NCBI GenBank assembly: GCA_015232855.1
Contig: JADFYW010000011.1
Span: 1-58,906 of the forward strand
DNA from: Fibrobacteria bacterium
Lineage (GTDB): Bacteria; Fibrobacterota; Fibrobacteria; UBA11236; JADFYW01
Length of the DNA stretch: 58,906 nucleotides
Reading direction: 5' to 3'
Shown here: positions 17,968 through 27,087 of the stretch, piece by piece
How positions within the stretch are numbered: position 1 is the first letter of the stretch
How the letters are laid out: every line of letters starts with the position of its first letter
Program-made: the position numbers and the translations under genes
The notes under the pieces: model-generated
The model's database searches: none
What the model saw: the letters and a program-made list of their open reading frames with translations, nothing else
What the model was told of the DNA's origin: nothing

Positions 17968-19364
17968 AACCATTTACTGGTTTTAAAAAGGTCCATTTTA
18001 TCGGTATTGGAGGAGCCGGTATGAGTGCAATGGCTGAAGTAATGTATCAGCAGGGGTTTGTGGTAACCGGGTCAGATATGGAAAAATCAGAAATGACCGA
18101 CTACCTTGCTTCACTGGGGATAATGGTTATGAAAGGCCATAAAGAAGGACAGGATTCCGGTGCGGATGTTGTCATATATTCATCTGCGGTAAAAAATGAT
18201 AATCCTGAACTTGTTGCAGCCAGAAAACGGGGTATTCCTACAGCGAAACGGGCTGAAGCATTAGCAGAAATCATGAAAAAGAAGTGGACTCTTGCTGTGA
18301 GCGGCTCACATGGTAAAACAACTACAACCTTCATGTTGAGTTCTATCTGGCAAACAGCTGGTCTGGAACCGACCGTTATTGGAGGTGGAGCAGCCCAGGG
18401 AGCTATATCTGGCGCTATTGCCGGTAAAGGGGATTACCTCATTGCAGAGGCTGATGAGTATGATCACTCCTTTCTTTCAATGTATCCGACATTTACAATT
18501 ATCAATAATATTGATGACGACCATCTTGATTGTTATGGAAGTCTTGAAAAAGTAAAAGATGCCTTTGTGGAATATACCCGGCGGACTCCCTTTTGTGGGA
18601 TAGTTGCGGTCAATAATGATGATCCAGGTGTAATATCTATTAAAGCCAGGTTGCGTGAAGCAACCAAAGGAATGTTCATTAGCTTTGGATTTACCAAAGA
18701 GGCTGATTATCGGGCTGTGGAGCCAGTAGATAATACAACTGCTGGTATTTTTGATATTGAGTGTGCCGCAGGTTGTTTCCGTGTCAATCTTTCCCTTTCT
18801 GGACACCATAATATCAGTAATGCCCTGGGTGCATTTGCGATATCTCATGCATTGGGACTTGCTCCAGAAACCATTGTACAGGGGCTGGACAATTTCAACG
18901 GGGTCCGTAGACGTATGGAGTTGGTAGGCAATACAAATGGAGTTTCAATTTATGATGATTATGCGCACCATCCTGCTGAAGTAAGTGCGAGCCTTGAGGC
19001 AATGGACCAAATTAAAGGCGAAAGACTGGTTGTTGTATTTCAGCCACATCTTTTCAGCCGCACCAAACAACACGCTAAAAGTTTTGCCAGTGCATTACAA
19101 GCCTGTGATGTCCTCTTTGTGTTACCCGTATATGCAGCACGAGAAAAACCTATAGAAGGCGTAGATGGTTATCTTATTGCTGACAGTGCTAAAGCATTTG
19201 GTCATGAAAGCATCTATTATCTCCCGGATAAGAGTGTCTGGATGGATGAAATTTCATCTCGACTTCAGCCGGGTGATACTTTGGTAACCATGGGTGCAGG
19301 GGATGTATGGAAACTCGGAAAAGCAGTGATGAATACCCTGAAAGAAGGGGTAATTAAAATATGA
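17964..19364 (+). CDS. murC: UDP-N-acetylmuramate:L-alanine ligase MurC
   Basis: Attaches the first amino acid, L-alanine, to UDP-MurNAc using ATP. The N-terminal nucleotide fold reads VHFIGIGGAGMSAMAEV, the ATP loop SGSHGKTTTT is near residue 113, EADEYDHSFL and NIDDDHLDCYG follow, and the C-terminal domain has DDYAHHPAEV and FQPHLFSRTK. The length of 466 residues is typical. Overlaps of 4 bp with both ftsW and ftsQ indicate translational coupling. Confidence 0.96.
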   Translation: MKPFTGFKKVHFIGIGGAGMSAMAEVMYQQGFVVTGSDMEKSEMTDYLASLGIMVMKGHKEGQDSGADVVIYSSAVKNDNPELVAARKRGIPTAKRAEALAEIMKKKWTLAVSGSHGKTTTTFMLSSIWQTAGLEPTVIGGGAAQGAISGAIAGKGDYLIAEADEYDHSFLSMYPTFTIINNIDDDHLDCYGSLEKVKDAFVEYTRRTPFCGIVAVNNDDPGVISIKARLREATKGMFISFGFTKEADYRAVEPVDNTTAGIFDIECAAGCFRVNLSLSGHHNISNALGAFAISHALGLAPETIVQGLDNFNGVRRRMELVGNTNGVSIYDDYAHHPAEVSASLEAMDQIKGERLVVVFQPHLFSRTKQHAKSFASALQACDVLFVLPVYAAREKPIEGVDGYLIADSAKAFGHESIYYLPDKSVWMDEISSRLQPGDTLVTMGAGDVWKLGKAVMNTLKEGVIKI

Positions 19365-20206
19365 ATTATTACTCTCTTAATAACCGATTAAATCCAAAGA
19401 AATTAAAAAAGAAAGGGAAGGTAAATGCCTGTGTAAAAAAAAGTAAAGGCAGCCGAATCATTTTTTCTCGCCTGGTAACAAAATCTACGGTAGTTTTGAA
19501 GCTGGTGCTAGGAGTTGGATTGGTTACGGTATGTATCGGGGCAGCGGCAGCAGGTTTTTACCGATATTATCAGGATAATAGTTTCTTTATTTTACGCGAA
19601 ATTGTTTGTGAAGGTAACCATCACCTAACACGGGAAGATATCTTAGTAAATCTTAAACTTGAACTGGGAACAAATCTGTTTGATCTTGCTCTGGATTCCC
19701 AGGAAACAAGATTAATGAAACATCGTTGGGTGGAAGAGGTATCCATTAAACGACGCTATCCTTCAACGCTTCTGGTTATTATAAAAGAAAAAGCACCTCT
19801 GGCGATAAGCTACATTAAAACCGGCAAAAAGGCGTATAACTGGAAGGGCATTAGTGATAATGGCCAATGGCTGCCAGGAGTCGAACTCTATACGGGTGAT
19901 TTACCTGTAGTGGAAACACTTCCCAAAAAATCCGAAGGAACCCTTCCTTTATTGGGAGCTTTTCTCAAAACGGCGCGGGAAGATTTTCCGGGGATTTATC
20001 ACACTATTTCACAAGTAAAATGTGTAGGTGGTAACAATATCGCCATCTATTCAAGCGATAATTATTTCAAATTTATGGTATCCCTGGAAGAAGACCCCGA
20101 AGAAACACTGGAATTATGGAGACTACTCCTTAACCAGCATTGTGGGCATTTTCAAAAAGGACACACAATTGATTTACGTGTACCGGGGTATGCGTATGTC
20201 AGTTAA
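19361..20206 (+). CDS. ftsQ: Cell division protein FtsQ
   Basis: Bitopic divisome protein that links FtsL/FtsB to the septal synthase. A basic cytoplasmic start of about 40 residues (rich in KKLKKKGK) is followed by a membrane helix at about 45-65. A POTRA domain comes next, with LREIVCEGNHHLTREDIL, LGTNLFDLAL and WVEEVSIKRRYPSTLLVIIKEK, then a FtsQ/DivIB beta domain. The length of 281 residues and the place between murC and ftsA support the call. A 77-bp gap separates it from ftsA. Confidence 0.9.
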   Translation: MNYYSLNNRLNPKKLKKKGKVNACVKKSKGSRIIFSRLVTKSTVVLKLVLGVGLVTVCIGAAAAGFYRYYQDNSFFILREIVCEGNHHLTREDILVNLKLELGTNLFDLALDSQETRLMKHRWVEEVSIKRRYPSTLLVIIKEKAPLAISYIKTGKKAYNWKGISDNGQWLPGVELYTGDLPVVETLPKKSEGTLPLLGAFLKTAREDFPGIYHTISQVKCVGGNNIAIYSSDNYFKFMVSLEEDPEETLELWRLLLNQHCGHFQKGHTIDLRVPGYAYVS

Positions 20207-20283
20207 TCACATTCTGACCGGAATATCGGTTATGGGAAGCTTATTTATAGAGATTAAAGGGATGAACACTAAAGGAGGCAGAA

Positions 20284-21519
20284 ATGAATAATCCGGTCAT
20301 GGGTCTTGATATTGGCACCACAAAGATTGGTGTACTTATTGGAGAGACAGATGAAAATGGTAAGTTAAAAATACTGGGAGTTGGGACCAGTCCAAGCGAA
20401 GGTCTGCGCAAAGGAGTGGTTGTAAATATAGATAAAACAGTTCGCTCCATTCGCAGTGCCATTGAAGATGCGCAACTCATGGCTGGAGTAGATGTGGAAG
20501 ATGTGTATGTGGGCATAGCCGGAGACCATATACGTTCTCTGAATAGCAGGGGGGTCATTGCGGTATATCGTACTGATAATGAGATAACTCAGCAGGACGT
20601 TGCAAGGGTAATCGAGGCTGCCAGGGCAGTGGCTATTCCTATGGATCGTGAAATGTTGCATGTGATTCCTCAGGAATTTATTGTGGATGATCAGGCAGGG
20701 ATAAAAGATCCGGTAGGTATGTCGGCGGTAAGACTGGAGGCCGATGTGCATATTGTTACGGGAGCGGTAACTTCTGCCCAAAATATTTATAAAAGTGTAG
20801 AAAAAGCCGGTCTTAAAGTAGCGGATATCGTTTTAGAACCTTTAGCATCAGCTTATTCAACTCTGGAAGATGATGAAAAAGAGCTAGGGGTTGTTTTGGT
20901 TGATATGGGTGGCGGTACTACTGATATGGCTGTATTTATCGATGATAGTATCCGGCATACCGCAAGTATTGGTCTGGGAGGGAAAAATGTAACCAGTGAC
21001 GTGGCTATTGGTATCCGTACTCCTCTTGAAAGGGCTGAGGAAATAAAACGTTCCCATGGAACTTGCCTGAGAACGGGCCTCGAAAAATCAGAATATATCG
21101 TTGTGCCCGGGGTAGGTGGCAGAGAGCAGCGAGAAGTTAGCAGAGCCGTATTGGCATCTATAATTGAGCCCCGGATGCGTGAAATATTCAACCTGGTATT
21201 GGCTGAACTTCGCAAGACTAAACTTGTGGATACTCTGGGTGCAGGAATTGTCCTTACCGGTGGCGGATCACTGATGCATGGGGCGGCTGAACTGGGTGAA
21301 GAAATATTCAATATGCCGGTAAAACTCGGCGTACCCCATTCTTTTGGAGGTTTGATTGAATGCGCTTCTACGCCTATCCATGCTACGGGAGTGGGGCTAT
21401 TACAGTATGGATGCATGCAAAGGGAACAATCGGGTTCAGAAAAGCCATATAAAGAAGGGACTGACAAGTTCAGGGAAATTATCCGGAAAATGTCTAACTG
21501 GGTAAAGCAGTATGTATAG
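20284..21519 (+). CDS. ftsA: Cell division protein FtsA
   Basis: Actin-like ATPase that tethers FtsZ filaments to the inner membrane. Phosphate-binding loops LDIGTTKIGVLIGE near residue 6 and VDMGGGTTDMAVF near 210 are present, and GIVLTGGGSLMHGAAEL marks the second domain. The C-terminus FREIIRKMSNWVKQYV forms the amphipathic membrane-targeting helix expected for FtsA. AAGGAGG stands just before the ATG. The length of 411 residues is normal. Confidence 0.96.
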   Translation: MNNPVMGLDIGTTKIGVLIGETDENGKLKILGVGTSPSEGLRKGVVVNIDKTVRSIRSAIEDAQLMAGVDVEDVYVGIAGDHIRSLNSRGVIAVYRTDNEITQQDVARVIEAARAVAIPMDREMLHVIPQEFIVDDQAGIKDPVGMSAVRLEADVHIVTGAVTSAQNIYKSVEKAGLKVADIVLEPLASAYSTLEDDEKELGVVLVDMGGGTTDMAVFIDDSIRHTASIGLGGKNVTSDVAIGIRTPLERAEEIKRSHGTCLRTGLEKSEYIVVPGVGGREQREVSRAVLASIIEPRMREIFNLVLAELRKTKLVDTLGAGIVLTGGGSLMHGAAELGEEIFNMPVKLGVPHSFGGLIECASTPIHATGVGLLQYGCMQREQSGSEKPYKEGTDKFREIIRKMSNWVKQYV

Positions 21520-21773
21520 GCAAAAGAAATAATAAGATAAAACAATTAACAGAAATGAAATTTGAAACAGTAGCAGAGAAAATCCCCGTAAATAATTCTT
21601 TTATTAGTTGCGTGGGGCTTTTACAGAATACATTTTATCAGTTATGGGCAATTATATCATGTTAGGAGCCGGGAAGAACTATTTCCCTAGTAGCACTTCC
21701 GCTGTAATGCCTTCGGCTGATTGCAAAGTCTTTCTCAAAATGAACTGAATAATGATAACATAAGGAGGGTAGA
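21520..21773 (+). promoter_or_regulatory. ftsZ leader region, 254 bp
   Basis: This is the longest gap inside the dcw cluster, so ftsZ may have its own promoter here, but I could not fix one. A possible RNA fold lies at 21667-21718: AGCCG pairs with CGGCT across about 45 nt, or, as an alternative, GGGAA pairs with TTCCC at 21671-21687. The two pairings share a base, so they would compete. A strong ribosome site AAGGAGG precedes the ftsZ ATG. Confidence 0.35.
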
Positions 21774-23165
21774 ATGCAGTTTGCCATAGATGACACATTT
21801 AACACCGTCGCCAAAATGAAAGTAGTAGGTGTAGGCGGTGCAGGGGGCAATGCGGTAAACCGTATGGTCCAGACTGGTATGGACGGAGTAGAGTTTATAG
21901 CGGTAAATACCGATGCCATGGCTTTAGACAATAATATGGCTCATGTCCGGCTTCAAATCGGTGAGAAAATAACCGGAGGGCTTGGAGCTGGTGCTAATCC
22001 TCAGATTGGTATGAAAGCCATGGAAGAGGATAAAGACAAGCTTCGTGCTCAGTTAGAAGGTTCCGATATGGTTTTTATAACTGCAGGCATGGGAGGCGGT
22101 ACCGGTACCGGGGCTGCGCCAGTGGTTGCAGAAATTGCCCGGGAGCTTGATATATTGAGCGTTGGAGTTGTTACCAAACCTTTTGCTTTTGAAGGGCCCG
22201 TAAGGGATCGTAATGCAACTGCAGGGCTTGATGCTTTGCGGAGTATTGTAGATACCATTATTGTTATTCCCAACCAAAAGTTACTCAGCATAATTGAAAA
22301 GACGACTACTTTTCGTGATGCGTTTAAAATGGCTGATCAGGTACTCACGAGTGCTACCAGGGGAATATCCGAGATAATTCTGCGCCATGGTGACATCCAG
22401 GTAGATTTTGCGGATGTCAAAGCGATTATGAAACAGGGTGGCGATGCTCTTATGGGATCTGGCCTGGGCGCTGGCGAAAATCGTGCTGTAGAAGCTGCAG
22501 ATCGGGCAATTCATTCTCCGTTACTTGATGATGTGTCCATAAGCGGGGCTGGTGGTGTACTGGTTAATATCGCTGGTGGCGAGGATCTTGGTATGCTTGA
22601 AGTAAATGATGCTATGAATTATATCTATGAAGCTGTAGGTACGGGAAATAACGCTAATATTATTTTTGGTACGGTTATTGATCCTCAGTTGAAGGACGAG
22701 GTGTGTATAACGGTGATTGCGACCGGGTTTGGTGAAAAAAACTCGCGGATTCCAAAATTGGAAAGCAGGGACTTAAAACCTGATTCTTCAGTGGATCAAA
22801 GACTATCCCGGATTACTGAATCAGATATAAAGCAACACCAGCATGAGCACTTTCGTCAAGGTCCTCCAGTTCAATCAACAGCAGAGAGTACGGGGATAAA
22901 TTTTGGCTCGAATCAGCCTGAATTAAAAGCCCATACTTTAGAGCAAGACGAACCTGTAGCTGCCGAAGTAGTAAGAGCGGTCCAGGAACAACATCCTTCC
23001 AGTAATCCTGCTGTAGAAAGGCCTGAAAAAGCTCAAATCAAGAAAGCAGCTGATAAGTCTTCAAGAATTTCTTCTTTTGATCCCTCTTCTCATGGCGCCT
23101 ATAGCCCGGGGGGAGCTGATATTGACTATGAGACTCCAGCTTTTCTTCGGTATCCTTCTGAATGA
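21774..23165 (+). CDS. ftsZ: Cell division GTPase FtsZ
   Basis: Tubulin-like GTPase that forms the Z ring at midcell. The nucleotide-binding part starts with [15 protein letters not shown], the tubulin signature [10 protein letters not shown] lies near residues 106-115, and the T7 loop reads [11 protein letters not shown] near 220. After about residue 330 there is a ~120-residue variable linker rich in Gln, Ser, Pro and Glu. The conserved C-terminal peptide ETPAFLRYP follows, which binds FtsA. At 463 residues it is longer than E. coli FtsZ because of the linker. It is the last gene of the cluster and is followed by a strong terminator. Confidence 0.97.
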   Translation: MQFAIDDTFNTVAKMKVVGVGGAGGNAVNRMVQTGMDGVEFIAVNTDAMALDNNMAHVRLQIGEKITGGLGAGANPQIGMKAMEEDKDKLRAQLEGSDMVFITAGMGGGTGTGAAPVVAEIARELDILSVGVVTKPFAFEGPVRDRNATAGLDALRSIVDTIIVIPNQKLLSIIEKTTTFRDAFKMADQVLTSATRGISEIILRHGDIQVDFADVKAIMKQGGDALMGSGLGAGENRAVEAADRAIHSPLLDDVSISGAGGVLVNIAGGEDLGMLEVNDAMNYIYEAVGTGNNANIIFGTVIDPQLKDEVCITVIATGFGEKNSRIPKLESRDLKPDSSVDQRLSRITESDIKQHQHEHFRQGPPVQSTAESTGINFGSNQPELKAHTLEQDEPVAAEVVRAVQEQHPSSNPAVERPEKAQIKKAADKSSRISSFDPSSHGAYSPGGADIDYETPAFLRYPSE

Positions 23166-23180
23166 CCAAACTGTAGTTTG

Positions 23181-23216
23181 CTCTGAATAGGTACCCCATT
23201 GGGAGTCTGTTCAGAG
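23181..23216 (+). repeat. Hairpin just after ftsZ
   Basis: CTCTGAA (23181-23187) pairs perfectly with TTCAGAG (23210-23216), with an inner CCC/GGG pairing in the loop. It starts 16 bp after the ftsZ stop and lacks a T tract, so it is more likely an mRNA-stabilising or pausing hairpin than a terminator. Confidence 0.5.
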
Positions 23217-23251
23217 TACTCAGATGATATTAAATATGCTAAGCGCTTTTT

Positions 23252-23344
23252 AAGCGGCTGACTGATTTCAGGAAACCAATTCTTCATTTCTACCCTTAAT
23301 CAAGTTCATTTGTTGGTTTCTGATTTCAGTGCCGCTTTTTTTTT
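23252..23344 (+). terminator. Large rho-independent terminator ending the dcw cluster
   Basis: AAGCGGC at 23252-23258 pairs with GCCGCTT at 23331-23337. Inside this lie ACTGA-TT-TCAG at 23261-23271 against CTGA-TT-TCAGT at 23320-23330 (two mismatches), then AAACCAA at 23273-23279 against TTGGTTT at 23313-23319. In all about 23 pairs with small bulges close a ~33-nt loop, and a run of nine T (23336-23344) follows directly. It lies 37 bp before the next gene. Confidence 0.8.
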
Positions 23345-23380
23345 GATTCTTCTGGCATACTTTAATAGTTTCTTGGCAGC

Positions 23381-24145
23381 ATGAAAATATTTGCCCTTTC
23401 TGATCCGCATCTTGCCTTTTCTGTTCCTGATAAAGTAATGAACTGTTTTGGAGATGTCTGGATTGATCATTTTCGAAAAATACAGATGTTCTGGGAACGA
23501 CTGGTGTCTAAAGATGACATTGTGATTATTACTGGGGATATCAGTTGGGCAAAAAAGGTGGAACAAGCAATTGATGATCTCCACTGGCTGCATTGTCTTC
23601 CAGGGAAAAAGGTGATTGTAAGGGGAAATCATGATTTTTGGTGGTCATCTACCAGAAAAATGAAGTATCAATTACCATCTTCATTGAATATGGTTCACAA
23701 TAATTGTGTTCAAATGGGAAAAGTTGTTTTTTTTGGTACCCGGCTTTGGGATACGGAAGAATATAACTGTGATGATATTGTTGACTGGGACCCAAGGAAA
23801 TGTAGGATACAAGAGAAAAAAAAGGGCGAAAAGTTGGAACAGCAGGAAAAAATATATAACCGTGAGCTGGAAAGGCTGAAATTGTCCATAAAGACACTTC
23901 CAAAGAGTGATGATGTGCTGAAAATCGGCTTATGTCATTTCCCTCCTCTTGATCATAAACTGAATCCATCCAGAGCTTCGGCTCTTTTTGAGAGTGCGGG
24001 TGCTAAACATGTCGTATTTGGACATTTACATTCTCTTTTTAATACCAATGGTTATTTTGGAAAATTGGATGGTGTTGAATACCACCTGACATCAGGTGAT
24101 TATTTGAGGTTCCGGCCCAAGTTGATTGCTGAGGTAGAGGATTAG
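23381..24145 (+). CDS. Calcineurin-like metallophosphoesterase
   Basis: A soluble 254-residue phosphoesterase with the full metal-binding set: D8-x-H10 in LSDPHL, TGDISW near 52, GNHDFWW near 84, CHFPP near 187 and GHLH near 215. Two metal ions in such sites hydrolyse phosphomonoesters or diesters, including nucleotides. The substrate cannot be told. Its upstream neighbour is the dcw terminator, so it should have its own promoter in the short gap or rely on read-through. Confidence 0.85.
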   Translation: MKIFALSDPHLAFSVPDKVMNCFGDVWIDHFRKIQMFWERLVSKDDIVIITGDISWAKKVEQAIDDLHWLHCLPGKKVIVRGNHDFWWSSTRKMKYQLPSSLNMVHNNCVQMGKVVFFGTRLWDTEEYNCDDIVDWDPRKCRIQEKKKGEKLEQQEKIYNRELERLKLSIKTLPKSDDVLKIGLCHFPPLDHKLNPSRASALFESAGAKHVVFGHLHSLFNTNGYFGKLDGVEYHLTSGDYLRFRPKLIAEVED

Positions 24146-24278
24146 TTTTGGTATGGTCTTAACGCTTATTGTTTGAGCGCCTATGCGAGCAGAAAAATTA
24201 AAGAAATAATTACTCAAAAAATCTGATGTTTACTTATTAAAGATGACATCGCTCAGGATTGAAATGGAAATTTAGAAA

Positions 24279-25049
24279 ATGAAGCAATACCAGGAAGAAT
24301 TAACCTTGGCTAAATATATGGCTACTGAAGCTTCTAAACTTATTATGCCCTATTTTCAATCGGATATTCAGGTAGAATATAAAATAGATGAAACCCCTGT
24401 TACGGTTGCAGATAAAAAAGCTGAAGAGCTCATTCGTGGTATCATTGAGAAGGAAACACCTGATTATGGCATTATAGGAGAAGAGTTTGGAGAGCAAGCG
24501 GGAAGTAAGTCTTTCCAATGGGTAATAGATCCTATTGATGGCACCAAAGCATTTATTCATGGTGTTCCTTTGTTTGGAACGCTGATTGCCTTACTCAAAG
24601 ATAAAAAACCGGTATTGGGCCTTATTCAGCTGCCGGCATTGAATCATTGTATGTGTGCACTAAAAGGGGGGGGCTGTTCAGTTGATAGTGTTGATTGTCG
24701 GGTTTCTTCGGAAAGGAGAATTTCTGGAGCATTATTATTAGATGGTTCCGCTACTACAATGGAAACAAGAGGTTATGGAGAGGCATGGAAGTTGTTACGT
24801 AAGCAAGCCCGACTACACCGGGGATGGGGTGATTGTTATGGCTATTTCCTCGTTGCTTCTGGACGGGCAGAAGCAATGGTTGATCCTATTGTTTCAATTT
24901 GGGACATTGCTCCTATGAGTATTATTCTCTTTGAAGCCGGTGGCCGATTTTCAGATTTTAATGGAGAAGATAGCTTGTTAACCGGTAATGCTATTGCATC
25001 TAATGGTTTGTTACATGAGGTGATAGTAAACGGTCTGCAACCGAAATAG
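24279..25049 (+). CDS. hisN: Inositol-monophosphatase-fold phosphatase, HisN-type
   Basis: A 256-residue, metal-dependent phosphatase of the inositol monophosphatase group. The metal site reads GEEFGE near 68 and DPIDGTKAFIHG near 84-95, with WDIAP near 209 as the last ligand region. The segment WGDCYGYFLVASGRAEAMVDP near 186-206 is characteristic of histidinol-phosphatase HisN, which carries out the penultimate step of histidine synthesis. No other his genes are in the window. The IMP-fold assignment is secure and the histidinol-phosphate specificity is a good inference. Confidence 0.8.
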   Translation: MKQYQEELTLAKYMATEASKLIMPYFQSDIQVEYKIDETPVTVADKKAEELIRGIIEKETPDYGIIGEEFGEQAGSKSFQWVIDPIDGTKAFIHGVPLFGTLIALLKDKKPVLGLIQLPALNHCMCALKGGGCSVDSVDCRVSSERRISGALLLDGSATTMETRGYGEAWKLLRKQARLHRGWGDCYGYFLVASGRAEAMVDPIVSIWDIAPMSIILFEAGGRFSDFNGEDSLLTGNAIASNGLLHEVIVNGLQPK

Positions 25050-25073
25050 TGATTGGTACCAAAAACAGGTAAT

Positions 25074-26138
25074 TTAGACTGCAGTAGTACGCATACCCTT
25101 GTACACCAAGCCTTTTATCTGGTGGCATGCGGCTTTTCTTCCATCACCGTGGTCCCGAAGGCTAGGCATAGTTGTTTCACAATCTTTTAGTGGGTTTTGA
25201 AAATAAAAAGGGCAACGATTTCTGAAGGGGCATCCCCCAGGCAGTCTGGTAGGTTCTACATCAGGATAATCTTTTAAAATGTCATGATACCGCTGTTTAA
25301 AACCATTGGGTAGTTTGGAAGGAAGATCCTTAACATCCGGATACTTGGTGAGAATTTTTTGATATTCGTCGGGGTAGGTACTGGGAACAGAAGCTAGTAG
25401 GAGTTTCGAATAGGGATGAAGTACCCGAAAAACACTGAATGTCTGGGCTGGAGCTTCTTCCACCAGATTTCCCATGTACATAATACCTATTTTATGGGCC
25501 ATTTTACGGACAAGAGCAAGATTGTGGGATATGTATAAATAGGTAAGACCAAGTCTCTTTTGCAAGTCCATCAACAGGTCAATGATCCCTGATTTGAGAG
25601 AGAGATCCAGACTGGCAACCGGCTCATCACAAATAAGGAATTTTGGTCTGGTGATAATTGCCCTGGCAATGGCTGCGCGTTGTTTCTCTCCGGTACTGAG
25701 TCCAGCAGGGAAACGTGCAAGGTGTAGATCACTAAGTCCAACTTGTCCGATTGTTTCATGCATTAAGGTAATCTTTTCTTTTTTAGAAAGTTTCTTTTCT
25801 TTTTCGAGTTCCTCCATGAGTACCTGCTGAAGCGTCATCCCACTGTTTAGAACCGCTTCAGGGTTTTGGAAAAGCATACGGATATTTCGCCTTAAGGATC
25901 GGCGTATTTTCTTTTGCATAGTAAGAATATTTACCCCGTCAAACTCCACAACACCACTGTCAACAGATTGCAAGGCCAGAATTGAAAGGGCAATGGTTGA
26001 TTTACCACAAGCGCTTTCACCAACCAAGCCATAGGTTTCCCCCTGTTCTATGTTGATAGAAACATCATTGACCGCACGGAATTCAGATTCACCTAGTTTA
26101 AAGGTCTTTATTAGGTTTTTTGCCTTAATAAGCGCCAA
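25074..26138 (-). CDS. Peptide-type ABC transporter ATP-binding protein (DppF/OppF-like)
   Basis: Cytoplasmic ATPase subunit of a peptide/nickel-type importer. Walker A GESACGKST is at residues 40-48, the ABC signature appears as LSTGEKQRAAIARA near 165, and Walker B as FLICDEPVASLD. The C-terminal region has the four-cysteine motif CPFRNRCPFYF...C...C typical of Opp/Dpp ATPases, which holds an iron-sulfur cluster in some members. The start is a TTG at 26138, supported by AGAGGA 8 bp upstream. It is the last gene of the nine-gene minus-strand array and ends 24 bp from the convergent hisN. Confidence 0.88.
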   Translation of the reverse strand: MALIKAKNLIKTFKLGESEFRAVNDVSINIEQGETYGLVGESACGKSTIALSILALQSVDSGVVEFDGVNILTMQKKIRRSLRRNIRMLFQNPEAVLNSGMTLQQVLMEELEKEKKLSKKEKITLMHETIGQVGLSDLHLARFPAGLSTGEKQRAAIARAIITRPKFLICDEPVASLDLSLKSGIIDLLMDLQKRLGLTYLYISHNLALVRKMAHKIGIMYMGNLVEEAPAQTFSVFRVLHPYSKLLLASVPSTYPDEYQKILTKYPDVKDLPSKLPNGFKQRYHDILKDYPDVEPTRLPGGCPFRNRCPFYFQNPLKDCETTMPSLRDHGDGRKAACHQIKGLVYKGMRTTAV

Positions 26139-26169
26139 ATCAAATATCCTCTGTTTTTAGGTACATGTT

Positions 26170-27087
26170 TTATACTTCTCCTGCAAGATTATAAAAAGCC
26201 TGAAGAAGCTTTTGGGTATAGGGTGCCTGGGGAGCATTGATAATCTGCATGATATTACCTTCTTCAACAATTTTACCCTTATACATGACATAAACTCTGT
26301 TTGCGACCTCTCGTATAACGCCAATATCATGAGAAATAATGAGTATGCTAAGATCCATTTCTTTTTGGAATTTAAGTAGCAATTCTAATAATTTTGCTTG
26401 GGTAGTGACATCAAGTGCTGTAGTAGGCTCATCTGCAATAATAAGTTTAGGACTACAACTAAGGGCCATGGCAATCATTACTCGTTGTGCCATACCTCCA
26501 CTTAGTTGATGAGGATATTGGTTCCAAACATTGTTACAATCCACAATGCCAACCTGGGAAAGTATATCTTTGCCAAAAGATTCAGGAGATTTAATTTTTT
26601 TACCACTTCGACTGATGGATTCCAGCAGATGTTCTTTAATGGATAAATAAGGATTTAGTGCAGATTTGGGTTCCTGAAAAATTGCTGCAATCTTCCGCCC
26701 CAATAAGGGGTGCATCATGGTAAACTGTTTTTTCTGGAATGCCGTATTCTGTTTTTTGATTTTATTGCCGCTTATTTTCACATACTTGTTCATAGAAGGA
26801 AGAAGGGGGTGGCCGTTAAATTCGGCTTCTCCGGAACATACACCAGGTAAACCGTCCAGTATACCTAAAATAGCATGGGCGGAAGTGGTTTTTCCACTGC
26901 CTGATTCGCCAATAAGACCTACTATTTCACCGGGTCTTACTTCCATATTGAGATCAATAACAGCTTTGGATAAATGTGAGCCTTCACCGAAATTAACGGA
27001 GAGATCCCTGATGGAAAGAAGCGGGGTAACCGGAGTATTACTGTTATCTGCGTTCACGATATGCGAGCCTTGCGTTAAGTCCATCAC
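26170..27087 (-). CDS. Peptide-type ABC transporter ATP-binding protein (DppD/OppD-like)
   Basis: Second ATPase subunit of the same importer. Walker [10 protein letters not shown] lies near residues 58-66, the signature [15 protein letters not shown] near 193 and Walker [13 protein letters not shown] near 213. The frame opens with GTG at 27087 and ATG at 27084, overlapping the upstream permease gene by about 40 bp. A GTG at 27057 would reduce the overlap and still keep the whole ATPase domain, so the start is uncertain. At 305 residues it is slightly shorter than typical DppD and ends soon after the ATPase core, without the C-terminal Cys motif of its partner. Confidence 0.87.
   Translation of the reverse strand: MMDLTQGSHIVNADNSNTPVTPLLSIRDLSVNFGEGSHLSKAVIDLNMEVRPGEIVGLIGESGSGKTTSAHAILGILDGLPGVCSGEAEFNGHPLLPSMNKYVKISGNKIKKQNTAFQKKQFTMMHPLLGRKIAAIFQEPKSALNPYLSIKEHLLESISRSGKKIKSPESFGKDILSQVGIVDCNNVWNQYPHQLSGGMAQRVMIAMALSCSPKLIIADEPTTALDVTTQAKLLELLLKFQKEMDLSILIISHDIGVIREVANRVYVMYKGKIVEEGNIMQIINAPQAPYTQKLLQAFYNLAGEV

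Noticed and set aside
20853..21545. 230-codon minus-strand open frame opposite ftsA
   Set aside because: Low-complexity Ser/Pro-rich antisense of a clear ftsA; no start site and no family pattern.
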